Shown in pieces: positions 23,867 to 31,676 of a stretch of 36,853 nt of DNA. Position 1 is the stretch's first letter; every line of letters starts with the position of its first letter. Position numbers and translations under genes: made by a program. Source of the DNA: an uncultured Clostridia bacterium (GTDB lineage Bacteria; Bacillota; Clostridia; TANB77; CAG-465); assembly GCA_944383035.1 (NCBI GenBank), contig CALWOE010000010.1:1-36853 (forward strand). Reading direction: 5' to 3'. Below the pieces are notes generated by a model. That model saw only the letters and a program-made list of their open reading frames with translations. It ran no database searches and was not told the DNA's origin.

Positions 23867-25578
23867 ATTACCACCCTATCATTTCCACCATAATCTTTTA
23901 TACATTCAAGTAGCAAAAAGGATTTATCTTTTGCAATTATATTTTTTATATCTTCTAATTCATCAAAACCAATTTCAAACATAATATATCCATTATTATT
24001 TAAATAGTTTTTTGATTGATTTAATATTTTTTTATAAAATTTAAGTCCATCTACTCCTCCATCTAAAGCTATTTTAGGTTCATACTTTACACTTTTATCT
24101 AAGTCTTTTAATTTATTCGTTTTAATATATGGAGGATTTGAAACAATTATATCAAATTTGTTTTCCTTACTTACTTTTTCAAATAAATTTGAATTTATAT
24201 AATTAATTTTAGTTTCTACATTATTTATTTTTGCATTTTTCTTAGAAATATTTATAGCTTCTTTTGAAACATCTACTAAAGTTACTTTCTCAATATCAGA
24301 ATTTTTAGATACAGATATACCAATGCATCCACTTCCACTACACATATCCAGCATATTTTTTAAATTATATTTTGATATATATTCAATTGCTTTATCTACT
24401 AATATTTCAGTATCATTACGAGGTATTAAAACATTTTCATTTACAAAATACTCTTCTTTATAAAAATATGATCTATTTAATAAATATTCAACAGGATAAT
24501 CTTCTTTATACATTTTTTTTATTATTGTGTTCAATTTAATTTGTGTATTATAATTTAACATATACTCTTTTGAATTTATTAAAATGTCATTTAAATCTTT
24601 TTTTAATACATAAGCAATAACTTTTTTTATATCATTATAATCAACATTTTCATATTTTTCTTTTACTTTTTTAATATAATCATATATACTAATATCTTTA
24701 TCTAAATTAAGACATGAAAATAAAGCATATATTGCAACCTCAATTTTTTTATCGCTTGGCTCCTTGGTTGTTATATGCTGAATAAGCATGGCTTTTTTTG
24801 ATATAAAATCTAACCAATCATACTTTGCAGTTATAAACAATATTTCGTATGAGAGTCCAACTAAAATTGGAAATAAACATATAAGTACTAAAGATTTAAA
24901 AAACAAATTATATGATGGTATTAAAATAGTTGCTAAAATAGTAAGTACAAAAAGATAACTTAAAAAATTACCACCACATCTTTTTTGAAATCTAGTAACT
25001 TTTTTTACGTTTTCTACTGTTATTTGCTCTATTGGTAATGTTTCATATGCATTAACTACTTTATGTTCTGCACCATGATATTCAAACACCTCATTTAAAG
25101 CTTTAGTTTTTTTCATCATCCTTAAATATATTAGTACTATTATAATTTGTACTACACATTGTATTATATTTCTTATTTCTTTATAAAAAGGCATTGAAAT
25201 TAAATTTGGAATAAGTGTAAAAAGTAATAAAATTAAAAATATAGCTATTACTAAACTACTTATTATTTCAAATCTACCTAGCTTTAAATCTTCTTCTTTA
25301 AATATATTATTTAAACTTTTTTCTGCGGATTTTAAAATATATGGTATAGATGATTTTAATAGATCTTCTATAGCAAAAATACCACGTAATAATGGAATGT
25401 TTTTTATACTAAACTTTTTATCATTTTTAGTATATTTTGTTTTTGTAATAATTACTTCGTCTTTATATACATTTGCTATAGCCTCAGTAGTATCACTATG
25501 TAAAACTAATCCATCAAATAAAGCCATTCCTCCTATTTGTTTTTTGTCTGCTCTTTTGTTCTTTTTATTTTTATTCAT
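23845..25578 (-). CDS. prmC: Fusion of a YqhQ-type (DUF1385) membrane protein with PrmC, release factor glutamine methyltransferase
   Basis: 577 aa in one uninterrupted frame. Residues about 10-285 are a DUF1385/YqhQ protein: GGMALFDGLVLHS at the start, EVFEYHGAEHKVVNAYE and RFQKRCGGNFLSYLF in the middle, and about four membrane helices. Residues about 295-577 are PrmC, which methylates the GGQ glutamine of release factors: DYPVEYLLNRSYFY, the SAM site LDMCSGSGCIGIS and the catalytic NPPYI. In many Firmicutes these are two adjacent genes, so the fusion fits a lost stop codon. It would tie the methyltransferase to the membrane. It overlaps whiA. GGAG precedes the ATG. Confidence 0.93.
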   Translation of the reverse strand: MNKNKKNKRADKKQIGGMALFDGLVLHSDTTEAIANVYKDEVIITKTKYTKNDKKFSIKNIPLLRGIFAIEDLLKSSIPYILKSAEKSLNNIFKEEDLKLGRFEIISSLVIAIFLILLLFTLIPNLISMPFYKEIRNIIQCVVQIIIVLIYLRMMKKTKALNEVFEYHGAEHKVVNAYETLPIEQITVENVKKVTRFQKRCGGNFLSYLFVLTILATILIPSYNLFFKSLVLICLFPILVGLSYEILFITAKYDWLDFISKKAMLIQHITTKEPSDKKIEVAIYALFSCLNLDKDISIYDYIKKVKEKYENVDYNDIKKVIAYVLKKDLNDILINSKEYMLNYNTQIKLNTIIKKMYKEDYPVEYLLNRSYFYKEEYFVNENVLIPRNDTEILVDKAIEYISKYNLKNMLDMCSGSGCIGISVSKNSDIEKVTLVDVSKEAINISKKNAKINNVETKINYINSNLFEKVSKENKFDIIVSNPPYIKTNKLKDLDKSVKYEPKIALDGGVDGLKFYKKILNQSKNYLNNNGYIMFEIGFDELEDIKNIIAKDKSFLLLECIKDYGGNDRVVICRFQTI

Positions 25579-25601
25579 TATAAACTCCGATATTTATATA
25601 G

Positions 25602-25627
25602 AAAAAATGAGTGCCAAAAGCACCCAT
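25602..25627 (-). terminator. Terminator after rpmE
   Basis: ATGAGTGC (25607-25614) pairs with GCACCCAT (25620-25627), with one G-U pair on the RNA, and T6 follows on the - strand. Some read-through into the yqhQ-prmC gene is possible because I saw no clear promoter in the short gap. Confidence 0.8.
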
Positions 25628-25634
25628 AAAACAA

Positions 25635-25847
25635 TTATTTTTTAGATATTTGATTTTTGTATTTTTCCATGAATTTAGCTGCTCTACCTTGGCTAGAGAT
25701 AGATAATTTTTTACCAGTGAAAAATGGATGACATTTACTGCATGTATCTACTCTCATTTCATTTTTTACAGAACCTGTTTCTATTACGTTTCCACAAACG
25801 CATTTTATAACAGCTGGTCCATAATTTGGTTGTATATCTTTTTTCAT
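25635..25847 (-). CDS. rpmE: 50S ribosomal protein L31, zinc-binding type
   Basis: 70 aa. The zinc ligands are present in KCVCGN and CSKCHPFFTGK, so this is the C+ form used when zinc is sufficient. The family signature HPFFTGKK is exact. I chose ATG 25847: a GTG three codons upstream overlaps the GGAAGG ribosome binding site and cannot be used. It has its own promoter at 25891-25919. Confidence 0.97.
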   Translation of the reverse strand: MKKDIQPNYGPAVIKCVCGNVIETGSVKNEMRVDTCSKCHPFFTGKKLSISSQGRAAKFMEKYKNQISKK

Positions 25848-25890
25848 TTTTTTCACCTTCCTATTGTTAAATTTAAATTGTTACTAATAC

Positions 25891-25919
25891 ATTTTAACAT
25901 ATAAAAAATAAAAAAACAA
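25891..25919 (-). promoter_or_regulatory. Promoter of rpmE
   Basis: On the - strand: TTGTTT (25914-25919), 17-base spacer, TAAAAT (25891-25896). No ribosomal-protein leader structure was seen in the roughly 37-base leader. Confidence 0.6.
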
Positions 25920-26004
25920 GACTTTTTTTAAAATTATTAAAATATATTAACATTATATTACCTTCTATTTTTTAAATACATAAAATGTATTAGGAGGTGA
26001 TAAT

Positions 26005-26214
26005 TTGTTAGTTGATAAAAATAAACTTTTAAACACCTTTTTGTGTAATTCAAATATAAAATTACCTATGTATAATCAACATTACATTACTGGAAAAAAT
26101 ATAAATATTTTTACAAAATTTTTGTGCATTGAAAATACATTAACTAATTTTTCTAGTAAGTGCAAATACTTATGTAATAATATACATAATAATTATTTTA
26201 ATAGAAATTTCTAA
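26005..26214 (+). CDS. Possible small Cys-containing protein, 69 aa, TTG start
   Basis: The frame opens with TTG 26005 seven bases after a near-perfect AGGAGG ribosome binding site (AGGAGGTGAT at about 25992-26001), the best evidence that it is translated. The product is Asn/Phe/Cys-rich (five Cys) with no motif, signal peptide or membrane segment I can name. No clear promoter was found, and composition is close to that of random AT-rich sequence, so doubt remains. It lies between rpmE (divergent) and murA. Confidence 0.45.
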   Translation: MLVDKNKLLNTFLCNSNIKLPMYNQHYITGKNINIFTKFLCIENTLTNFSSKCKYLCNNIHNNYFNRNF

Positions 26215-26234
26215 ATATTGTAATTTTAAAAATG

Positions 26235-26263
26235 TTGTTTTTTTAATGAATTTATGTTATACT
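26235..26263 (+). promoter_or_regulatory. Promoter of murA and downstream genes
   Basis: TTGTTT (26235-26240), 17-base spacer, TATACT (26258-26263). It gives a leader of about 150 AT-rich bases in which I see no known riboswitch. Confidence 0.55.
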
Positions 26264-26419
26264 TTTTTCATATAAATATAATAATTAGGTATAGAAAGTT
26301 TGGTTATGCTTAAATTTTATTTATAAAAAAATAAGTATAAAATAATTTTAATTTTAAAATAAAGTTTTAAATATCTTACATTAATAATTAATAAATATAA
26401 GGAAGGAATGAGGGTATAT

Positions 26420-27706
26420 ATGGAAAAATTTACAGTGCATGGTCCTTGTAAATTAGAAGGTGAAGTTGTAATTAGTGGTGCAAAAAATGCCGCTGTAGCC
26501 ATACTTCCTGCTACTTTACTTGTTAAAGGGAAATGTCATCTAGAAAATGTTCCTAATATAAGTGATATTAGAGCATACTGTAAAATTTTAGAATCTCTCG
26601 GTTCTAAAATTGAATATTTATCACCAAACGAAATGATTATAGACAATACTAATATAAAAACAGGAATTGCATCATCAGAACTTACTAGTAAATTCAGAGC
26701 TTCATACTATTTATTAGGTGCTCTACTTGGTAATTTTTCACAAGTACAAATAAGTTTACCAGGTGGATGTAATCTTGGTGCAAGACCAATTGATCAGCAT
26801 ATTAAAGTATTAGAAAAATTAGGTGCTACAGTTGAAGTAAAACGTGGAAATGTGTATGCTTCAAGAAAAGAAAAATTGAAGGGATCTCATATTTTTTTAG
26901 ATGTAGTAAGTGTTGGTGCAACTATGAATGCGATACTTGCTGCTACACTAGCAGAAGGCATAACAGTAATAGAAAATGTTGCTAAAGAACCTCATATTGT
27001 TGATTTAGCAAACTTTTTAAATTCTATGGGAGCAAAAATACAAGGTGCTGGAACAGATACAATAAGAATAATTGGTGTATCTACTCTATCACAAAAATCT
27101 AGTTATTCTATTATTCCAGATCAAATTGAAGCTGGTACTTTTATGGTAGCAGCTGCAGCAACAAAAGGAAATGTATTAATTAAAAATTGTATTCCAAAGC
27201 ATCTTGAACATATAACTTCTAAATTAAAAGAAGCTGGCGCTATCATTGATGAATACGAAACAAGTATAAGAGTAAAAATGAATGAAAGACCAAAAGCGTT
27301 TAGTGTTAAAACTATGCCATATCCTGGATTTCCTACAGATATGCAACCACAAATGAGTATTCTTCTTTGTATATGTGATGGGACTGGTATTATAGTTGAA
27401 AATATTTGGGAATCAAGATTTCAATATACTGATGAACTTGCAAAAATGGGAGCTGATATTTCTGCACATGGTACTACAGCAATTTTTAAAGGTGTAGATA
27501 AACTATATAGTGCTCCTGTTAGAGCACACGATTTGAGAGCTGGTGCTGCTATGATAATAGCAGGTCTTGTAGCTGAAGGAGATACAGATGTATACGACAT
27601 ACATCATATTCTACGTGGTTATGAAAATATAACAGAGAAATTTAAAAACCTTGGTGCAAATATAGTATATTCAAATGATAATGCCGAGGCTGAATTTGAT
27701 GCTTAA
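26420..27706 (+). CDS. murA: UDP-N-acetylglucosamine 1-carboxyvinyltransferase
   Basis: MurA transfers enolpyruvate from PEP to UDP-GlcNAc, the first committed step of peptidoglycan synthesis. 428 aa. Seen are MEKFTVHGPCKLEGEV, the SGAKNAA substrate loop at about 19-25, and the active-site loop PGGCNLGARPID with catalytic Cys117, the form sensitive to fosfomycin. PGFPTDMQ and RAHDLRAGAAM follow. ATG 26420 is preferred over ATG 26408 because GAGGG lies five bases before it and MurA proteins start this way. It overlaps the start of walJ, giving the order murA-walJ-rlmH. Confidence 0.96.
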   Translation: MEKFTVHGPCKLEGEVVISGAKNAAVAILPATLLVKGKCHLENVPNISDIRAYCKILESLGSKIEYLSPNEMIIDNTNIKTGIASSELTSKFRASYYLLGALLGNFSQVQISLPGGCNLGARPIDQHIKVLEKLGATVEVKRGNVYASRKEKLKGSHIFLDVVSVGATMNAILAATLAEGITVIENVAKEPHIVDLANFLNSMGAKIQGAGTDTIRIIGVSTLSQKSSYSIIPDQIEAGTFMVAAAATKGNVLIKNCIPKHLEHITSKLKEAGAIIDEYETSIRVKMNERPKAFSVKTMPYPGFPTDMQPQMSILLCICDGTGIIVENIWESRFQYTDELAKMGADISAHGTTAIFKGVDKLYSAPVRAHDLRAGAAMIIAGLVAEGDTDVYDIHHILRGYENITEKFKNLGANIVYSNDNAEAEFDA

Positions 27707-28490
27707 AGTACATCCACTTTATAGTTCTAGTTCCGGCAACATGTTTCATATAGAAAATAAAGATACTAATATATTATTAGATGTTGGTGTTACATATAAA
27801 GCTATAAACGAAGGGTTAAATAGCATAAATAAAGATTTATCTAATATTGATGCTATTGTAATAACTCATGAACATGTTGATCATATTAAAGGGTTATATA
27901 CACTTTGTAAAAAAAATGATATACCTATCTATACTACCGAAAAAACAGCAATATATTTAAAAGATAAGTTAAATGAAAAAAATATAGACTGTGATATACA
28001 AATAATTGATTATAATAAACCATTTAATATAAATAGTATTGAATTAAGGGCTTTTGAAACATCACATGATGCAGTTATGCCATGTGGATATAACATCAAA
28101 AGTGAAAATAGCAAATTAAGTTTTGCGACTGATTTGGGTTATATGACAGATTATGTATATGAGAATCTTAAGGATTCTAACTTTGTAATTTTAGAATCAA
28201 ACTATGATGATATACTATTAGACTATGGAAAATATCCTTTTAATTTAAAAAGAAGAATTAAAGGATCTTTTGGTCATTTGTCAAACACTGATGCTGCTGA
28301 AACAATATCTAAACTTGCAAATAATGGACAAACTAATTTTCTTCTTGCCCATTTAAGTCAAAATAATAATAATGAATATATTGCAAAAGATACTATTTTA
28401 ACAAATCTTACAAAAAATGATATTGACATTAATAATATTAATTTAAATATTGCAACAAAAACACTTTCAAATGAGGAATATATAATATGA
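27699..28490 (+). CDS. walJ: WalJ/YycJ-type metallo-beta-lactamase-fold hydrolase
   Basis: 263 aa with the metal-binding motif HEHVDH (VITHEHVDHIKGL, about residue 57-70) and the N-terminal PLYSSSSGNMF typical of the YycJ/WalJ branch. Later metal ligands are likely in the ATDLGYMTD and HLS regions. These proteins resemble DNA exonucleases and are linked to cell-wall signalling or DNA repair in Firmicutes. ATG 27699 inside the end of murA is chosen, with GAGG nine bases upstream; an earlier ATG lies within conserved murA codons. Its TGA stop overlaps the rlmH ATG. No walK/walR genes are nearby. Confidence 0.88.
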   Translation: MLKVHPLYSSSSGNMFHIENKDTNILLDVGVTYKAINEGLNSINKDLSNIDAIVITHEHVDHIKGLYTLCKKNDIPIYTTEKTAIYLKDKLNEKNIDCDIQIIDYNKPFNINSIELRAFETSHDAVMPCGYNIKSENSKLSFATDLGYMTDYVYENLKDSNFVILESNYDDILLDYGKYPFNLKRRIKGSFGHLSNTDAAETISKLANNGQTNFLLAHLSQNNNNEYIAKDTILTNLTKNDIDINNINLNIATKTLSNEEYII

Positions 28491-28975
28491 TTAATATAAA
28501 AATTATTTGTGTAGGTAAAGTAAAAGAAGAATCTTTAAAAAATTTAATTTATGAATATACTAAAAGACTTGCAAAATATTGCAAATTAGAAATTATTGAA
28601 ATTGAAGATGAAAAATTACCAGCTACATCAAATGAAAAAGAAAATGAAAAAATAAAAAGTATAGAATGTAATAAAATCCTAGAAAAACTAAAAAAGTTCT
28701 CTAAATCGTATATTATTGCCTTAGATATTAATGCAAAACAATATACGTCATTAGAATTTGCAGAAAAAATAGAAAATATATCAACTTACCACTCTTCTAC
28801 TATTGTTTTTGTAATTGGTGGAAGTTTAGGATTAAATTTAGATATACTAAATAATGTAAATGAAAAAATATCATTTTCAAAAATGACTTTTCCACATCAA
28901 TTATTTAGATTATTTTTATTAGAGCAAATATTTAGAGGATTTAAAATAAATAATAATGAAACATATCATCATTAA
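28487..28975 (+). CDS. rlmH: 23S rRNA pseudouridine-1915 N3-methyltransferase
   Basis: 162 aa, SPOUT-type methyltransferase. Hallmarks: IICVGKVKE at the start, IALDINAKQYTSLEFAEKI, the SAM knot FVIGGSLGLN at about residue 105-114, and the C-terminal FSKMTFPHQLFRLFLLEQIFRGFKI with Tyr and His at the end. It acts on helix 69 of assembled ribosomes. ATGA overlap with walJ indicates translational coupling, a common pairing in Firmicutes. Confidence 0.96.
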   Translation: MINIKIICVGKVKEESLKNLIYEYTKRLAKYCKLEIIEIEDEKLPATSNEKENEKIKSIECNKILEKLKKFSKSYIIALDINAKQYTSLEFAEKIENISTYHSSTIVFVIGGSLGLNLDILNNVNEKISFSKMTFPHQLFRLFLLEQIFRGFKINNNETYHH

Positions 28976-28992
28976 ATAAAGGGGGGTTATAT

Positions 28993-29238
28993 ATGAAGTC
29001 AACTGGTATTGTAAGAAAAGTAGATGAATTAGGTAGAATTGTATTACCATCTGAACTTAGAAAAAGTCTAGGGATAGATATCAAAGATCCATTAGAAATA
29101 TATGTAAGTGGAGAATCTATAATATTAAAAAAATATTTACCAGCATGCGTTTTTTGTGGAAGTGCAGACAATATTACAAGCTTTAAAAATAAAAATATTT
29201 GTAAAACTTGTCTAAAACAAATAGCATATGATAAATAA
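28993..29238 (+). CDS. AbrB/SpoVT-family transcription regulator with C-terminal zinc ribbon
   Basis: 81 aa. The swapped-hairpin AbrB DNA-binding domain fills the first 50 residues (STGIVRKVDELGRIVLPSELRKSLGI). The C-terminus has CxxC-x(17)-CxxC (Cys52 onward), a small zinc-binding element found in clostridial AbrB proteins. They are transition-state regulators. GGGGGG precedes the ATG at a spacing of a few bases. It lies 17 bases after rlmH and is probably read from the murA transcript, which ends at the strong terminator behind it. Confidence 0.92.
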   Translation: MKSTGIVRKVDELGRIVLPSELRKSLGIDIKDPLEIYVSGESIILKKYLPACVFCGSADNITSFKNKNICKTCLKQIAYDK

Positions 29239-29248
29239 CAATATTTAA

Positions 29249-29280
29249 AACGATATAGTTAAACTATATCGTTATTTTTT
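29249..29280. terminator. Terminator between the AbrB-like gene and cysE
   Basis: AACGATATAGT (29249-29259) pairs perfectly with ACTATATCGTT (29263-29273), followed by ATTTTTT. Confidence 0.9.
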
Positions 29281-29806
29281 AATTAATTATTCTTCCTGGT
29301 ACTCCAACAACTACGCTATCTTTCTTTATATCTTTTAAAACTACTGCATTTGCTCCTATAATAACATTATCTTCAATAGTAATATTTCCTAACACTTTTG
29401 CACCACAACCAATAACAACATTATTTTTTATTGTAGGGTGCCTTTTACAATTAATATTGGCAACTTTACATCCAAGTGTTACATTATGATATATTGTACA
29501 ATCATCACCAATTTCTGCAGTTTCACCTATAACTACTCCCATTCCATGATCTATTAATACCCTATTTCCAATTTTTGCACCAGGATGAATTTCTATTCCG
29601 GTAAAAAACCTAGATATTTGTGATATAAGTCTTGCTATAAAAAACAAATGTTTATTGTAGAAAAAATGTGCTATTCTATGTAAAAAAATTGCATGTATAC
29701 TCGGATATAATAATATTGTGGATATTACATTTTTGGCGGCTGGATCCTTTTTACAAATGTTCTTTGCATCATAATATATATTTTTTAAAGTTTTTATAAT
29801 TTTCAT
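29279..29806 (-). CDS. cysE: Serine O-acetyltransferase
   Basis: 175 aa, first step from serine to cysteine. An N-terminal helical part contains [31 protein letters not shown] left-handed beta helix of hexapeptide repeats follows ([33 protein letters not shown]), with the catalytic His in DHGMG and HNVTLG. It is the short type common in Firmicutes. ATG 29806 fits the AGGTGATGG sequence upstream; two codons nearer to that site (29812, 29815) are possible but too close. cysK, the next enzyme, is at 33400-34314 on the same strand. Confidence 0.94.
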   Translation of the reverse strand: MKIIKTLKNIYYDAKNICKKDPAAKNVISTILLYPSIHAIFLHRIAHFFYNKHLFFIARLISQISRFFTGIEIHPGAKIGNRVLIDHGMGVVIGETAEIGDDCTIYHNVTLGCKVANINCKRHPTIKNNVVIGCGAKVLGNITIEDNVIIGANAVVLKDIKKDSVVVGVPGRIIN

Positions 29807-29850
29807 ATCCATCACCTATTATATACTACTAAAAAAATAGTATAATAGTG

Positions 29851-29879
29851 AAAAAAGGTTTGAAATAATCAAACCTTTT
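29851..29879 (-). terminator. Terminator after the ymdB gene
   Basis: AAAGGTTTGA (29854-29863) pairs with TCAAACCTTT (29869-29878); T run on the - strand. It overlaps the stop codon and precedes cysE. Confidence 0.8.
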
Positions 29880-30663
29880 ATAAATTTATTCTTTTTATTG
29901 ATATTGCTTTTTTTGTATTATCATCTGTTTTTATAATAATTGCATTAAACATAGACTCATTTTCACTACATTCATATTTAAAATATTTACCAGTTTTAAA
30001 CCTATTTAGCCCTACTTCCTTTTTTAGTCCAATTATACTATTAATTGGACCTGTCATACCAACATCCGTAATATATGCAGTACCATTTTCAAGTATTTTT
30101 TCATCTGCTGTTTGAACATGTGTATGAGTACCAAAAATACCAGTTACTTTTCCATCTAAGTAATAACCCATTGCAATTTTTTCGGCTGTTGCTTCTGCAT
30201 GAAAATCAACAAAAATATAATCTACATTTTTCTTTTTTAATTTTTCTATTTCCTCATCTACTTTATCAAATGGATTAGAAGCATTCTTTTCAATTATATC
30301 ACCCATACACGCTCTACCAATTATATTTATAACTCCATATTTAATATCATTTTTTTCTACAACTATACATCCATTACCTTCTAAATTTGTGATATTTGCT
30401 GGTAATAATAATCTATCTAAAGTTTTATACAAACTTGCCATTTCTTTTCTATAATATATATGATTACCTAAAGTTATAGCATCTGCACCATAACTTAAAA
30501 TTTGTTCATATTCTTTTAATCTAATTCCTTTACCATTTGCAGAGTTTTCTCCATTTACTATAGTAAAATCTATTTTTTCAGTTGGTATTATTTCTTTTAA
30601 ACAATTTTGTAATTTTAAAACTCCACTTTTTCCTACTATATCTCCTACTATTAATATATTCAC
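29878..30663 (-). CDS. ymdB: YmdB-family metallophosphoesterase (2',3'-cyclic phosphodiesterase type)
   Basis: 261 aa. All family motifs are seen: ILIVGDIVGKSG at the start, NGENSANGKG, LGNHIYYRKE, FVDFHAEATAEKIA and FGTHTHVQTADE, which together bind two metals. In Bacillus subtilis YmdB cleaves cyclic nucleotides and shifts cells between motility and biofilm. GTG 30663 is chosen because AGGGGG lies eight to nine bases upstream and family members begin here; an earlier ATG would overlap the promoter. In many Firmicutes ymdB follows rny, and here rny is also just upstream, separated by one unknown gene. Confidence 0.94.
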   Translation of the reverse strand: MNILIVGDIVGKSGVLKLQNCLKEIIPTEKIDFTIVNGENSANGKGIRLKEYEQILSYGADAITLGNHIYYRKEMASLYKTLDRLLLPANITNLEGNGCIVVEKNDIKYGVINIIGRACMGDIIEKNASNPFDKVDEEIEKLKKKNVDYIFVDFHAEATAEKIAMGYYLDGKVTGIFGTHTHVQTADEKILENGTAYITDVGMTGPINSIIGLKKEVGLNRFKTGKYFKYECSENESMFNAIIIKTDDNTKKAISIKRINL

Positions 30664-30687
30664 TAAATTTGCCCCCTTAGCATAAAT

Positions 30688-30716
30688 ATTATACATCAAA
30701 GTATAAAATAAAGCAA
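30688..30716 (-). promoter_or_regulatory. Promoter of ymdB
   Basis: On the - strand: TTGCTT (30711-30716), 17-base spacer, exact TATAAT (30688-30693). It overlaps the T run of the terminator of the preceding gene. Confidence 0.7.
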
Positions 30717-30747
30717 GAAAAAGTATCCTAAATTAATTAGGACACTT
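30714..30747 (-). terminator. Terminator enclosing the last codons of the 267-aa gene
   Basis: AAGTATCCTAA (30721-30731) pairs with TTAGGACACTT (30737-30747) with one mismatch; a short T run follows on the - strand. The stop codon 30737-30739 lies in the stem. Confidence 0.65.
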
Positions 30748-31540
30748 CTTTAAAATGTTGTTTTAAAATTTTATTACCATTCTCATCTCTTTCAACAGAA
30801 GAATAAATCAAAGTTGATTTTTTCTTTTTAGTATTTCCACCTATAGTATTTACTTTCTTTACAATTTCATTTCCGTTACTCCAAGTAAAATCATTAAATT
30901 TAGAAAATTTAATCTCAAATCTCTCATGTGGCATAATTTTATTAAATAAAGTATTGTTATATGACATTGTCTTATCTTCATTTAATTTTAAAGCATTAAG
31001 AGTCAATAAATAAGCTGCTATATAATCAAACTTAATTTCCTGAACACCTTGCATACCACTGTTATATGTTGTAAAATCTAATATCATTTCACACTTACAA
31101 CCTATAATATCTTCCCAATATTTTTTTTCTTCTTCATTAAGTTCAAATTTCTCATTTGGATATTTTTCATTTGGAAATAATTTTTCTATAAAATACACTT
31201 GAACATCAGTATATTTTTGATTACCAATTCTCTTCAAAAAAGTATATTTATTTTTAAATCCTTCAAATTTTAGCTTAATTGGCAAAATATCAATATATTT
31301 TGCAACAGCAACTAAAAAATTTGTATACAAAATTTGAACTCCAGAAATACGTTTAGCATAGATATAATATCCTTTTTCATCAGAATATTTAAGTCCGATA
31401 AGCATTGAAGATTCGGATAAACTATACTGAGTTTGTCCATCAACTTCAAATGTACCTTTAATATTGGCAACAAGCGGAAAAAACAAAGTATCTTTGTTAA
31501 AGTTAAAAAGAGTTTTTAATTCACGTTCTGTTAAATTCAT
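30737..31540 (-). CDS. Hypothetical protein, 267 aa, between rny and ymdB
   Basis: Unrecognised soluble protein. It begins NLTERELKTLFNFNKDTLFFPL and contains an acidic middle (NEKFELNEEEKKYWEDI), CKCEMILDFTTYNSG and a very basic patch TKKKKSTLIYSS near the C-terminus. No signal peptide, membrane segment or enzyme motif is visible. It has its own near-perfect promoter (31596-31624), a GGAGGAG site and its own terminator, so it is a single-gene unit inserted between rny and ymdB, which are otherwise often neighbours. The mixed sheet-rich pattern would fit a cytoplasmic binding protein, but I assign no function. Confidence 0.8.
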   Translation of the reverse strand: MNLTERELKTLFNFNKDTLFFPLVANIKGTFEVDGQTQYSLSESSMLIGLKYSDEKGYYIYAKRISGVQILYTNFLVAVAKYIDILPIKLKFEGFKNKYTFLKRIGNQKYTDVQVYFIEKLFPNEKYPNEKFELNEEEKKYWEDIIGCKCEMILDFTTYNSGMQGVQEIKFDYIAAYLLTLNALKLNEDKTMSYNNTLFNKIMPHERFEIKFSKFNDFTWSNGNEIVKKVNTIGGNTKKKKSTLIYSSVERDENGNKILKQHFKEVS

Positions 31541-31595
31541 AATAATTTTCTCCTCCTAAAATATTTATTTAGAAACATCTCATAAAAACAAGTAT

Positions 31596-31624
31596 ATTAT
31601 ATATCAAAATTTATCTTATGTCAA
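31596..31624 (-). promoter_or_regulatory. Promoter of the 267-aa gene
   Basis: On the - strand: exact TTGACA (31619-31624), 17-base spacer, exact TATAAT (31596-31601). Confidence 0.85.
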
Positions 31625-31637
31625 CATAAAAATAGTA

Positions 31638-31669
31638 TAAAAAAAGCCGGAATTCTAAAAATTCCGACA
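31638..31669 (-). terminator. Terminator after rny
   Basis: GCCGGAATT (31646-31654) pairs with AATTCCGAC (31660-31668), with one G-U pair on the RNA; T7 follows on the - strand. Confidence 0.85.
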
Positions 31670-31676
31670 TAATATA

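Noticed and set aside
26264-26419. Riboswitch in the long murA leader
   Set aside because: The leader is almost pure A+T with only weak stems and no conserved core I can recognise.
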